DNA of 64,000 nucleotides from Candidatus Methylophosphatis roskildensis. GTDB lineage: Bacteria; Pseudomonadota; Gammaproteobacteria; Burkholderiales; Rhodocyclaceae. A program made the position numbers and the translations under genes. The stretch covers positions 248,001-312,000 of the forward strand of contig JADJEV010000002.1 of assembly GCA_016708905.1 (NCBI GenBank), in the 5' to 3' direction. The notes under the pieces are model-generated. The model saw nothing but the letters and a program-made list of their open reading frames with translations, searched no databases and was not told the DNA's origin. How positions within the stretch are numbered: position 1 is the stretch's first letter; every line of letters begins with the position of its first letter. Positions 14,927-24,021 of this stretch are shown piece after piece.

Positions 14927-14964
14927 TTACAGGACTGGAAGCACGATAATTTTTTACAGGACTG
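14927..14964. repeat. Pair of direct repeats ttacaggactg in the attI region
   Basis: The 11-mer ttacaggactg occurs at 14927-14937 and again at 14954-14964, 27 bases apart, between the attI core and intI. Direct repeats in attI sites are known extra integrase-binding sites; that role here is inference from position. Confidence 0.6.
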
Positions 14965-14983
14965 TACAATAAAACAGTATAAG
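14954..14983 (+). promoter_or_regulatory. intI promoter with LexA (SOS) box
   Basis: A perfect LexA box, ctgt-N8-acag, lies at 14962-14977. It falls in the spacer of a plausible sigma-70 promoter, ttacag (14954-14959) and tataag (14978-14983) with 18 bases between them. LexA bound here would block transcription, so intI should be induced by DNA damage, as known for many integrons. The -10 is very close to the ATG at 14992, so either the leader is nearly absent or translation starts a little downstream. Confidence 0.8.
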
Positions 14984-14991
14984 CTTGTAAG

Positions 14992-16041
14992 ATGTTGATT
15001 CATAGTGCGCCCTTGTCCAGTATCGTGTCTACTCTGTCCAATAACATTTCAGCCGGTGGCGGCAATGCTTGCGGCGCCGCGCCACGATTGCTGGACCAGG
15101 TAGTGGCGCGCATTCGGGTCAGGCACTACAGCCTGCGCACCGAGCAGGCTTATGTCGGCTGGATCAAACGATACATCCTTTTCCACGGCAAGCGCCACCC
15201 CGGCGGCATGGGCAAGGCCGAGGTCGAGGCGTTTCTCTCGTCGCTGGCGGTCGAACGGCTCGTGGCCGCATCGACGCAGTCGCAGGCGCTGGCCGCGCTG
15301 CTGTTCCTTTATCGCGAGGTTCTGGGGCAGGATCTGCCGTGGCTCGACGACGTGGTGCGCGCCAAACGCCCGCTGCGGCTTCCCACCGTGCTCACATCGG
15401 ACGAACTGCGGCGCCTCATCGGCGCGGTTGCCGATGCCGAGTGCGCGTTCGTCGTGCAACTGCTCTACGGCTCCGGCATGCGCCTGCTGGAAGCAATGCG
15501 CCTGCGTGTCAAGGATGTGGAGCTTTCACGCTGCGAGATCGTGGTGCGCGACGGCAAGGGCGGCAAGGATCGTGTGACCATGCTGCCGGCAAAGCTGGTG
15601 GCGCCGATGCGTGCTCAGCTTGCGCGGGTCGCCGCGCTGCACGCGGCCGAGATCGAGGCCGGGCGCGGTGGTGTCTGGCTGCCGGATGCTCTGGCCGTCA
15701 AGTATCCGAACGCGCCACGGCTGCTCGGCTGGCAGTACGTGTTTCCGGCCGCCGGGCTGTCGGTCGATCCGCGCAGCGGCGCCCAGCGCCGCCACCACCT
15801 CGACGAGAAGCGCATTCAGCGCGCGGTCAAGCGAGCCGCGCAGGCGGCGGGCATCGTCAAGCCGGTTTCGCCGCACACGCTGCGCCACTGCTTCGCCACC
15901 CATCTGCTCGAAGCCGGCTACGACATCCGCACGGTTCAGGAGCTGCTCGGCCATTCGGACGTGTCCACCACCATGATCTACACCCATGTTCTCAATCGCG
16001 GTGGGCGAGGCGTGATCAGCCCGCTCGACAGAGCGGGCTGA
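14992..16041 (+). CDS. intI: Integron integrase IntI
   Basis: This 349-residue tyrosine recombinase inserts and excises cassettes at attI and attC sites. The catalytic residues are all visible: R164 (in LLYGSGMRLLEAMRLRV), K192 (GKGGKDR), H295 and R298 (SPHTLRHCFATHLLEAGY), H321 (LLGHSD) and Y330 (TTMIYTHVL). The IntI-specific insert that contacts the extrahelical attC bases is present at about residues 240-272 (PRLLGWQYVFPAAG, then RRHHLDE) and separates it from XerC/XerD. The N-terminal 30 residues are poorly conserved, so the true start could be a GTG a little downstream of 14992. It faces away from the cassettes, the normal layout, and appears intact. Confidence 0.95.
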   Translation: MLIHSAPLSSIVSTLSNNISAGGGNACGAAPRLLDQVVARIRVRHYSLRTEQAYVGWIKRYILFHGKRHPGGMGKAEVEAFLSSLAVERLVAASTQSQALAALLFLYREVLGQDLPWLDDVVRAKRPLRLPTVLTSDELRRLIGAVADAECAFVVQLLYGSGMRLLEAMRLRVKDVELSRCEIVVRDGKGGKDRVTMLPAKLVAPMRAQLARVAALHAAEIEAGRGGVWLPDALAVKYPNAPRLLGWQYVFPAAGLSVDPRSGAQRRHHLDEKRIQRAVKRAAQAAGIVKPVSPHTLRHCFATHLLEAGYDIRTVQELLGHSDVSTTMIYTHVLNRGGRGVISPLDRAG

Positions 16042-16137
16042 GGCGAAGCATTGCTTCGCCAACGCCGCCGAGCGGGTGAGCGTGACCGCTGCTTTTCGGC
16101 GCGTGTAGAATCCGGGCTCGCAGCACACATCCCGCAC

Positions 16138-17323
16138 ATGAGCGCACTCGCTTCGACCTCCACTGACGCCCGCGACATCGCCCGCCTGGGCCAGGTGTTC
16201 ACGCCGCCGGCCATCGTCGATGCGATGCTCGCGCTGCGCCGCCGCCACGGCCGCACGCTCGACCCGGCGGCTGGCGACGGGGCGTTTTCGGCGCGCATCC
16301 GCGACTGCGTGGCGATCGAACTCGATGCGCATTTCGCGCCGCCCGGTGCGCGGGTGCAGGATTTCTTCGCCTGCCCGGCCGACGAGAAGTTCGACACCAT
16401 CATCGGCAATCCGCCCTATGTGCGCTACCAGTACATCCGCGCCGCCACCCGCGCGCTGTTCCAGCCCGGCCGGCTCGACGGGCGCGCCAACCTCTACCTG
16501 TTCTTCATCGACAAGTGCCTCGACCACCTGGCGCCGGGCGGCGAGCTGATCTTCATCACCCCGCGCGATTTTCTCAAGGCCACCTCGAGTGCGCCGCTCA
16601 ACGCGCGGCTGTATCGCGAAGGCACGATCACCGATTTCGTCGAACTCGGCGATGCGAAGGTGTTCGACGGCGCACTGCCCAACTGCGCGATCTGGCGCTT
16701 CGAGAAGGACGACCATTCGCACCGCACGCGCGACGGCCGGCGGATGGTGTTCTCGGGTGGGCACCTCGCCTTTTCGCGCGGCATCTACAGCGTGCCGCTG
16801 GCCGAGGTGTTCGCGGTCAGGGTTGGCGCCGTCTCGGGCGCCGACGACATCTACACCAGCGACGAACTGGGGAATATCGATTTCGTCTGCTCGCACACCG
16901 CGCGCACCGGCGAGACGCGCCGCATGATCTACAACCAGCGCCTGCCGTATCTCGATCCGTTCAAGCCGCGCCTGCTGGCGCCGCGTGCGCCGCTTCGACG
17001 AATCCAACTGGTGGCAATGGGGCCGCCAGCATCATGTCAGCGAGCGCCCGCGCGTCTATGTGAACAATCGCACCCGCAACCCGCAGCCCTTCTTCGTGCA
17101 TCCGTCGATCCACTATGACGGCTCGATCCTGGCGCTGTTTCCGCATCAGCCGCGGGCCGATCTGGCCGCGCTGTGCGCGCTGCTCAACCGGGTCGACTGG
17201 CACGAGCTGGGTTTCGTCTGCGATGGCCGCTTCCTGTTCGCCCAGCGCAGTCTCGAGCAGGCGCTGCTGCCCGAAGACTTCGCGCCCTACGCAGTCAGCC
17301 AGGGCGCCCTGCGCAATATCTGA
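16138..17323 (+). pseudogene. N6-adenine DNA methyltransferase (Eco57I/TaqI-like) with one frameshift
   Basis: The reading frame starts at the ATG at 16138. It holds RLGQVFTPPAIVDAMLAL and the SAM-binding LDPAAGDGAFSARI, then the catalytic NPPY at residues 91-94 (IIGNPPYVRYQ), so this is a class I adenine-N6 methyltransferase. At about 16977 one extra base breaks the frame after FKPRLLA. In the +1 frame it continues with VRRFDESNWWQWGRQHHVSE to a stop at 17321. The joined protein would be about 394 residues. No restriction endonuclease gene is adjacent, so it would be a solitary (orphan) methylase. It lies 96 bp after intI and is transcribed in the same direction. The frameshift sits in a GC run and may be a sequencing error. 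Confidence 0.8.
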
Positions 17324-17429
17324 TTCCAGGCGGCAGCCATTCCCGCTTCCCTCGCAAGTGTGTTCCGGCGTGGAACCGCGTGAGCGCCAAGAACGCTCGA
17401 TCGCGGCAAAGCGGCAGATAATGCGCCCG

Positions 17430-18092
17430 ATGCGCATTTCTATCATGCAGCCCTACTTCCTGCCCTACGCCGGCTATTTCCGCCTGATGTGCGGAGTCGA
17501 CGCCTTCGTGGTGCTCGACGACGTGCAGTTCCCGCGCGGCGGCTGGGTGCATCGCAACCGGCTCGCGCGTGGCGATGGCAGCCTGGGCTGGCTGACTCTG
17601 CCGCTGCTGCGCCAGCCAGTGACCGGCACGATAGTGCAGGCGGCGCTGCGCCGCGATGCGCTGGACGGCGAATGGCCGCGCCGGGTGGCGGCGTTTCCTG
17701 CCGGCAGATGGGCGCTCGATCAGGCGGGGCCGGCCGCCGGCCTGGTTCGTCTCGATTCGCACGATCTGGCGGGCAACCTGCTGCGCAGTCTGCACATCTG
17801 CGCCGATTCGCTCGGCATGCGGGTACCCTTCGTGCGTTCGAGCGAGCTGGCGCATGATCGCGACCTGAAGGGACATGAACGGATCATCGCGATCTGCCGG
17901 CTGCTCGGCGCAACGCGCTACTTGAACGCGCCGGCCGGCCGGCACCTGTACGACGTGGCGCAGTTCGCCCGCCACGGCATCGCGCTCGAGTTCCTGCCGG
18001 ACTACCGCGGCGATCCGGCGAGCATCCTGCAGCGGCTGTTCGAAATGCCGGTCGCCGACATACGCCACGAGATCGTGGACAATATGACATGA
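17430..18092 (+). CDS. WbqC-like family protein
   Basis: This 220-residue soluble protein begins MRISIMQPYFLPYAGYFRL, the signature of the WbqC-like family (DUF with a conserved QPY.F.Y.GY N-terminus), followed by DAFVVLDDVQFPRGGW. Members occur in O-antigen and glycan clusters and are thought to act in amino-sugar modification, but the reaction is not firmly established. I chose the second ATG (17430) because the family starts directly with the first strand; an ATG at 17421 would add three residues. The stop overlaps the next gene by four bases (ATGA), so the two are probably cotranscribed and translationally coupled with the acetyltransferase. Confidence 0.85.
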   Translation: MRISIMQPYFLPYAGYFRLMCGVDAFVVLDDVQFPRGGWVHRNRLARGDGSLGWLTLPLLRQPVTGTIVQAALRRDALDGEWPRRVAAFPAGRWALDQAGPAAGLVRLDSHDLAGNLLRSLHICADSLGMRVPFVRSSELAHDRDLKGHERIIAICRLLGATRYLNAPAGRHLYDVAQFARHGIALEFLPDYRGDPASILQRLFEMPVADIRHEIVDNMT

Positions 18093-18781
18093 GCGGCGCG
18101 GAAGTCCTCGCTGCGCCAGGGCAGAACGACGACCGGCCGCTGGTCATCTTCGGCACCGGCGCGCTGAGCAGCCTGGCCTGGTACGTGTTCACCCACGACA
18201 GCCCGCGCGAGGTCGCCGGTTTCGCGGTCGACGCCTCGCACCGGCGGGGCATGCAGAGCCTGCACGGCCTGCCGGTGGTCGACTTCGAAGATGTCGCGGC
18301 GCGCTTTCCGCCCGACGCCTTTGCCATCAGCATACCGACCGGGTGGACGCGGATGAACGCGCTGCGCGCCGATCGCTTTCTCGCCGCCAGGGCCGCCGGT
18401 TATGCCTTCGCCAGCTACGTTTCGTCGCGCGCCCTGGTCTGGCCCGATCTCGAACTCGGCGCGAACTGCATGATTCACGATGGGGCCATCGTGCAGCCCT
18501 ACACGCGCATCGGCGACAACTGCATCGTGCGCAGCGGCGCCCATGTTTCGCACCACTGCACGATCGCCGATCACTGCTTCATCGCGGCCCGCGCCGTGAT
18601 CGCCGGCGAGGTGACGGTGGGCGAGGGCTGCGTACTCGGCGCGAACTGCACCCTGCGCGACGGCGTGAGCCTGTCCGCCGGCTGCTTCGTCGGCGCCGGT
18701 GCGGTGCTGGCGCGCAATACTGACAAGCCCGGCCTTTACCTCGGCTCGCCGGCGCGCTGGCGGGGTGACGCGCAGGTGTAG
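18089..18781 (+). CDS. NeuD/PglD-like sugar O- or N-acyltransferase
   Basis: This 230-residue protein has an N-terminal Rossmann-like part (PLVIFGTGALSSLAWYVF) and a C-terminal left-handed beta-helix made of hexapeptide repeats (LELGANCMIHDGAIVQ, RIGDNCIVRSGAHVS, VTVGEGCVLGANCTL). This is the trimeric acyltransferase layout of PglD and NeuD. H-H-C-T at about residues 152-155 is placed like the catalytic histidine. The likely reaction is acetyl transfer from acetyl-CoA to an amino-sugar or sialic-acid-like precursor. The coupling to the WbqC-like gene and the nearby convergent DegT aminotransferase support a role in making a modified surface sugar. Confidence 0.85.
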   Translation: MSGAEVLAAPGQNDDRPLVIFGTGALSSLAWYVFTHDSPREVAGFAVDASHRRGMQSLHGLPVVDFEDVAARFPPDAFAISIPTGWTRMNALRADRFLAARAAGYAFASYVSSRALVWPDLELGANCMIHDGAIVQPYTRIGDNCIVRSGAHVSHHCTIADHCFIAARAVIAGEVTVGEGCVLGANCTLRDGVSLSAGCFVGAGAVLARNTDKPGLYLGSPARWRGDAQV

Positions 18782-18810
18782 CGGGTACCGCGTCCGGGCC
18801 GCCGGCGGCG

Positions 18811-19947
18811 CTATATTCGGGCGTCGCGGCGCTGCCGGCCGAGCGCCTCGGCCAGCAGCGCCGCGACGCGGGTGCAATCGTCGGCGCTCATCTGCGGGTG
18901 AATCGGCAGGCACAGCACGCTGTCGGCCGCCTGGCGCGCCACCGGCAGGCGCGCCGGCGCGGCGCTGGGCAGCGCCGCATACATCGGGAAATCGCTGATC
19001 AGCGGGTGGAAGTAGCGGCGCGCCATGACGTCGTGCTCGCGCAGATGCGCGGCGACCGCGTCGCGTAGCGCCCGCCCACCATCGATAAAGACGGGAAAGT
19101 AACCATGGTTCGAGCGTGCCGCCGCCGGCTGCTGCGGGCAGCGCAGGCCCGACAGGCCGGCGAGATGCGCACGGTAGTGGGCATCGATCTGCCGCCGCGC
19201 CTCGATCGCCGCATCGACATGGCGCAACTGCAGCAGCCCGAAGGCGGCGCGCAGTTCGTCCATCTTGGCGTTGATGCCGGTTCGCACCACCGTGGTTTCA
19301 TCGACGAAACCGAAATTCTTCAAGAGATCGAGTTCGCGCTTCATCGCCGCGTCGTGGCACACCACGGCCCCACCCTCGAAGGTGTGGAACACCTTGGTGG
19401 CATGAAAGCTCAGCACCGACAGATCGCCGTGGCGCAGCAGGCTGCCGCCGGCGTCGGCCACACCGAAGGCATGGGCGGCATCGTACACCAGCGCCAGCCG
19501 GTGCCGCGCGGCGATCTGCCGGAGCGCGGCCGTATCGCACGGCACGCCATACACATGGACCGGCAGAATCGCGCGGGTCGCCGGGGTGATCGCAGCCTCG
19601 ACCGCGTCGGGGCGCAGGTTCAGGGTCACCGGATCGATGTCGGCGAACACCGGAGTCAATCCGCACCAGCCCAGCGCGTGAGTGGTGGCGACGAACGAAT
19701 AGGGCGTGGTGACGACCTCGCCGCCGAGGCCCAGCGCCTTGAGCGCGGTCATCAGGGCCAGCGTGCCGTTGGCGAACAGGCTCAGGTGTTCGACGCCCAG
19801 ATGCGCAGCCAGCGTGCGTTCGAGTTCGTCGTGGTAGGGGCCGCCGTTGGTGACCTGGCCGCTCTGCCAGATGGATTCGAGCCAGGGCCGGAATTCCTCG
19901 AGCGGCGGCAGCAGCGGGCGCGTGACGTAGAGCGGCGCCCGGCTCAC
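18811..19947 (-). CDS. DegT/DnrJ/EryC1/StrS-family PLP-dependent sugar aminotransferase
   Basis: This protein of about 378 residues converts a keto-sugar nucleotide to an amino sugar. The PLP lysine is K185 in SFHATKVFHTFEGG, preceded by VYDAAHAFGV, which carries the PLP-ring aspartate and histidine. The substrate-binding GQVTNGGPY and GTLALMTALKALG near the N-terminus fit the family. I chose the GTG at 19947, giving VSRAPLYVTRP, because it overlaps the upstream stop as GTGA; the ATG at 19998 would add 17 arginine-rich residues and overlap the previous gene more. It is cotranscribed with the TPR-glycosyltransferase and converges on the acetyltransferase gene, and together they suggest synthesis and transfer of an unusual amino sugar. 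Confidence 0.9.
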   Translation of the reverse strand: MSRAPLYVTRPLLPPLEEFRPWLESIWQSGQVTNGGPYHDELERTLAAHLGVEHLSLFANGTLALMTALKALGLGGEVVTTPYSFVATTHALGWCGLTPVFADIDPVTLNLRPDAVEAAITPATRAILPVHVYGVPCDTAALRQIAARHRLALVYDAAHAFGVADAGGSLLRHGDLSVLSFHATKVFHTFEGGAVVCHDAAMKRELDLLKNFGFVDETTVVRTGINAKMDELRAAFGLLQLRHVDAAIEARRQIDAHYRAHLAGLSGLRCPQQPAAARSNHGYFPVFIDGGRALRDAVAAHLREHDVMARRYFHPLISDFPMYAALPSAAPARLPVARQAADSVLCLPIHPQMSADDCTRVAALLAEALGRQRRDARI

Positions 19948-21950
19948 GGCGCGACCTCGAACGAGCGTGCCGGCTCGCCCGCGCACCAGCGCTGCCACAT
20001 CGTGCGCAGTGCCGACTCGACCAGCCGCGCCGCCTGCGCGGTTTCCGACTCGGCGTAGTCCTCGCAGTTGCCCCGCAGGCGCCCGCGAAGTGCGGCCAGT
20101 TCATGCGGCGCGCCGGCGATGTCCACCGCGCGGGCGACGAAAGCGGCCTCGCTGTCGGCGATCCACTCGCCCAGGCCGGCCCGCGCCATGATGCCTGCGC
20201 CCTGGCGCTGCGGCAGGGTGTCGCCGGTCAGCGTGAGGGTCGGCACACCCATCCACAGCGCCTGGTTGGTGGTGGTGCCGCCGGTGAACGGAAAGGTGTC
20301 GAGGATGGCGTCGATCTCGTGATGGAGTTCGAGGTAGTCGCGCAGGCCGACGCGCGGATGAAAATCCAGCCGCGCGGCGTCGATCCCGTGTTGCGCGAAG
20401 GCCTGGGTCAGCCGCTGGCGAACCTCGTCGTTCGATACCGCACCGATCAGCATGCGTGAGCCGGGCAGCGCCCGCAGCACCGCGCTCCACAGGCCGATCA
20501 CCGGATCGGTCAGCTTGATCGGGCGATTGAAGTTGCCGAAAGTCAGGAAGCCGCGCTCGAGTGCCGGCAGCGGATTGACCAGCGGCAGTTCCGGCGGCGG
20601 CTGGAACACGGTGCCGATCGGCAGATGGACGAGCCGTTCGCTGAACTGCGCGTCGAGTTCGCCGGGCGCTGCGGCGCGCCGGCCGATGAACCGGTAGTCG
20701 ATCGCCGTCAGGCCGGTGGTATTGGGATAGCCGATCCACGAAATCAGCAGCGGCGCCGGCTTGCGCGCGAAGACGCCGAGGCGGTGCTGCGCGGTGTGGC
20801 CGGACAGGTCGAACAGGATGTCGATGCGCGCCGCGCGGATCGCCGCCTCCAGCGCGTCGTCGTCGAGCCCGGCGACGTTGTGCCACGCGTCGGCCAGTTG
20901 CCGGAGTTCGGCCGAGCGCGCGTCCTCTATAGTCTGCGTGGCGTAGGCGATGATCTCGATCGAATCGCGATCGAGGTGACGCCAGATCGGCTGGACGAAA
21001 TGCGCGACCGCGTGATCGCGCAGATCGCCCGAGACGAAACCGACGCGCAGCCGCTTGTGCGGATCCCGCGCGTTGAGCCAGCCGCCCCAGCGGGCGCGCC
21101 ACGTGGCTTCGACATGGTCGCCGAACTCGCGGTGGGCGCGAAACAGTTCGGCCGCGCCGATGCCGGCGTCGTGGGCGAGGCAGAACAGCCAGCCGCTCCA
21201 GGCGTCGAGCCGCTGCGGCGCCAGTTGCAGCGCGGCCCGGTAGTGCCGCGCGGCGGCCGCCATGTGGCCGAGATCGTGGTGGTAGCGGCCGAGATTCTGC
21301 TGCGCGTCGGCGAAACCGGGGGCGATCCGCAACGCGTCCTCGGTCACGCGGATCGCGCCGGCGGTGTCGCCGGCGAGTTGCAGCTCGTTGCCCAGGCTCA
21401 GGTGGGCCTGCGGCAATGCCGGCGCCAGCCGCACCGCCTCGCGCAACGCGGCCAGCGCCTCGCCGTGGCGGCCGAGCCGCGCGGCCGCGTTGCCCAGCGC
21501 CAGATGGGCATGCGCGAGTGCCGGGTCGAGGGCGAGCGCGCGGGCGGCGTAGGCGTGGGCATCGGCATCGCGGCCGGCGTCGCCGGCATTGGCCGCGGCG
21601 TTCGACAGCACCTTGGGATCGCGCGGATCGAGCCCCAGGCTGGTGTCATAGCAGGCCGCTGCGCGATCGAAGTGGCGCAGCGCGTTGTGGGCGGCGCCGA
21701 GGTTGTCCCACACGCCGGCATCCTGCGGCGCGAGCCGGCTCGCCCGCTCGAGCGGCTCGACCGCGCGGGCCGCCTCGCCGGCGACCAGGCGCGCCACGCC
21801 GAGCATCTGCCATGCCGCGGCGGCAGCGGGGAACGCTTGGGCGAGCCGGTCGGCCGCCGCCTCCATCGCCGCGGGCTGGCCGGCACGCAATAGCGCCAGG
21901 CAGTGGTTGATGCCCTCGGCGAGGCTGGGCGCAGCGGGTTGGTTCGACAT
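19944..21950 (-). CDS. TPR protein with SPINDLY/O-GlcNAc-transferase-like catalytic domain (GT41)
   Basis: This 668-residue protein has two regions. Residues 1 to about 300 are tandem tetratricopeptide repeats (AWQMLGVARLVAGEAARAVE, VWDNLGAAHNALRHFDRAAA, AHLALGNAAARLGRHGEALA). The rest is a GT41-like glycosyltransferase: RVGFVSGDLRDHAVAHFVQP, LFDLSGHTAQHRL, SWIGYPNTTGLTAIDYRF, FGNFNRPIKLTDPVI and PFTGGTTTNQALWMGVPTLT. In bacteria such enzymes add sugars to proteins such as flagellin, autotransporters or pilins, in the cytoplasm. The start at 21950 (MSNQPAAPSLAEGIN) was preferred over an upstream ATG that adds 34 arginine-rich residues. It is coupled to the DegT gene downstream. Confidence 0.9.
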   Translation of the reverse strand: MSNQPAAPSLAEGINHCLALLRAGQPAAMEAAADRLAQAFPAAAAAWQMLGVARLVAGEAARAVEPLERASRLAPQDAGVWDNLGAAHNALRHFDRAAACYDTSLGLDPRDPKVLSNAAANAGDAGRDADAHAYAARALALDPALAHAHLALGNAAARLGRHGEALAALREAVRLAPALPQAHLSLGNELQLAGDTAGAIRVTEDALRIAPGFADAQQNLGRYHHDLGHMAAAARHYRAALQLAPQRLDAWSGWLFCLAHDAGIGAAELFRAHREFGDHVEATWRARWGGWLNARDPHKRLRVGFVSGDLRDHAVAHFVQPIWRHLDRDSIEIIAYATQTIEDARSAELRQLADAWHNVAGLDDDALEAAIRAARIDILFDLSGHTAQHRLGVFARKPAPLLISWIGYPNTTGLTAIDYRFIGRRAAAPGELDAQFSERLVHLPIGTVFQPPPELPLVNPLPALERGFLTFGNFNRPIKLTDPVIGLWSAVLRALPGSRMLIGAVSNDEVRQRLTQAFAQHGIDAARLDFHPRVGLRDYLELHHEIDAILDTFPFTGGTTTNQALWMGVPTLTLTGDTLPQRQGAGIMARAGLGEWIADSEAAFVARAVDIAGAPHELAALRGRLRGNCEDYAESETAQAARLVESALRTMWQRWCAGEPARSFEVAP

Positions 21951-22070
21951 CCTGGGCGGTGCTGTCCGGGCAGGGTGGTGACCGATTGTAACGGCTGCGC
22001 GCGCCGGCGACCCGGCTGGGTACCGCCGGCCGGCGCAACTCCGCGTTAGCATATGGCCTGGAAGCCAGTA

Positions 22071-22190
22071 TCCACGGGCGTCTTCAGGCAGGCATGCCTA
22101 CGAGCGCCAATCCATGCGCCTCGCAGCATTGCATGCCACATGACAGCCTATCCATGCGGGTTCCAGGCATGGCACGCGCCGGGTGTATCG
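22071..22190. repeat. Intergenic CATGCGGCTTCC-type repeat cluster (copy 1)
   Basis: The gap 21951-22217 has no gene. It contains gcaggcatgcc, atccatgcgcctcgcagcat and ctatccatgcgggttccagg, related to sequences at 35534-35560, 45660-45770 and 57275-57370. Units seem to occur in both orientations. The consensus is loose, about CCATGCGGCTTCCAGGGCAT. Confidence 0.45.
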
Positions 22191-22217
22191 CCTGGCTTGC
22201 GCGCGGGGCCGGGTCGC

Positions 22218-24021
22218 TCAGAGACCTAGCGCCCGATCGAGCACCGGGATGAACTGCTCGGCCGACTGATAACCGATCACCCGCAGGTCTTCGATTTCGC
22301 GCCCGCTGGCGTCGAAGAAAACGATGCCGGGCGGGCCGAACAGCTTGAAGCGCGCCAGCAGCGCCTTGTCGTCCTCCGAGTTGGCGGTCACGTCGGCCTG
22401 CAGCAGCAGCAGCCTGGCGAAGCGGCGCTGCACCTCCTTGTCGGAGAAGGTGAAGCGCTCCATCTCCTTGCAGGTGACGCACCAGTCGGCATAGAAGTCG
22501 AGCATCACCGGCTTGCCGGCGCCGGCGACGCGCTGTTCGAGTTCGGCCAGCGATCTGACGCGCTCGAAGCGCGCATGCGCCTGCGGCGTCGCACCGGCGC
22601 TGCGCAGAATGGCCAGCGGCTGCAGCGGATCGCGGCTGCCCGCCAGCGCCCCGACCAGCAGTGCCGCGCCGACCAGCAGCGCGACCACACCGACGCCTTT
22701 CCAGAAGCGCTGCCATCCGTGCGCATGGGGTGGCAAGGGGTCGAGCGCGTGCAGGAACATGGCCGAGAAGATCAGCAGGGCGGCCCACGCCAGCATGGCA
22801 GCTACCGGCGGGATGACCGGCGAGACGACCCAGATCGCCACGCCGAGCAGCAGCACGCCGAAGAACTTTTTCACCGCCTCCATCCACGGGCCGCTCTTCG
22901 GCAGCACATGATGGGCCGACAGCGCGAAGACCATCAGCGGCACGCCGGTGCCGATGCCCATGGCGAACAGCGCCAGACCGCCCAGCCGTGCGTCACCCGA
23001 CTGCGCGATGTAGAGCAGCGCGCCGGCCAGCGGGGCGGCCACGCAGGGCCCGACGATCAATGCCGAAAGCATGCCCATGGTGGCCACGCCGAGCACCGAA
23101 CCGCCGTGCTGGTGGCTCGACACGTCGGACAGCCGGCTTTGAATCGCGCTGGGCAACTGCAACTCGTAGAAACCGAACATCGACAGCGACAGCAGCACGA
23201 ACAGCGCGGCGAAGGCACCGAGCACCCAGGCGTTTTGCAGCGCGGCCGCCAGCATGGTGCCCGACATGCCGGCCGCCACACCGGCCGCCGCATAGGCCAG
23301 CGCCATCGCCAGCACGTAGACGCTGCACAGCACGGCGGCGCGGGTGCGCCCGAGCGCCTGGCCGCGGCCGAGCACGATCGAGGAGACGATCGGTATCATC
23401 GGAAACACGCAGGGCGTGAAGGCCAGCAGCACGCCGAAGCCGAAAAAGGCGCCGATGATCGCCAGCCAGCCGCCGGTCTTCAGAAGATGGGCGATGCGCC
23501 CGCTTTCGTCGAAAACGCCGGCCGCAGGCGCGCGCGATGCCTGCGCCGGTGCAGGGGTGAAATCGACGGCCGGGGGCCCGGTGCCCGCTGCCGCGGCGCC
23601 GACGCCCGCCACCGCGCCGAGCGCCACTTCAACCGCCTGGGTCTGCGGTGGAAAGCACACGCCGATGTCGGCGCAGCCCCTGCGAGGTGACGTCGAGCTT
23701 CAGGGTCTGCAGGCCGGCGGCGGCCTCGACCGGCAGCCGCGCGACGACGCCGTGGTAATACACCTGGACATTGCCGAAGGTCTCGTCCTGCTTCATCTTG
23801 CCGGCGGGCAGGGTCGCGGCGCCGAGCGTGGCGTCGGCCGACTCGAAGCGGAAGCGGTCGCGATAGAGGTAGTAGCCGTCCTCGATCTCGAAGCGGACTT
23901 CGATGGTCGCGCGATCGGGCGAGACGGCAGTGAAGCGGAACGCCTTTTGTGGCGGCAGCAGTTCCGGCGCGGCGACCGCCAGCAGCGGCAGCAGGACGAG
24001 CAGCAGGAGCAGGCGACGCAT
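22218..24021 (-). pseudogene. dsbD: Thiol:disulfide interchange protein DsbD, one frameshift
   Basis: DsbD passes electrons from cytoplasmic thioredoxin through the inner membrane to periplasmic thiols. The ATG at 24021 gives a signal peptide (MRRLLLLLVLLPLLAVAAPE) and the periplasmic alpha domain up to LKLDVTSQG. One extra G in a GGGG run near 23674 then shifts the frame. The expected motif CADIGVCFPPQ, with the redox cysteine pair, lies in the next frame, which continues to 22218 through about eight membrane helices (FTPCVFPMIPIV) and a C-terminal thioredoxin domain with WCVTCK. A single-base correction restores one protein of about 600 residues. It abuts cutA with a one-base overlap. The frameshift is probably a sequencing indel. 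Confidence 0.88.

Noticed and set aside
14992..16041. XerC/XerD instead of IntI
   Set aside because: The IntI-specific insert before the C-terminal catalytic residues is present, and the gene sits beside attI, an SOS box and attC sites.
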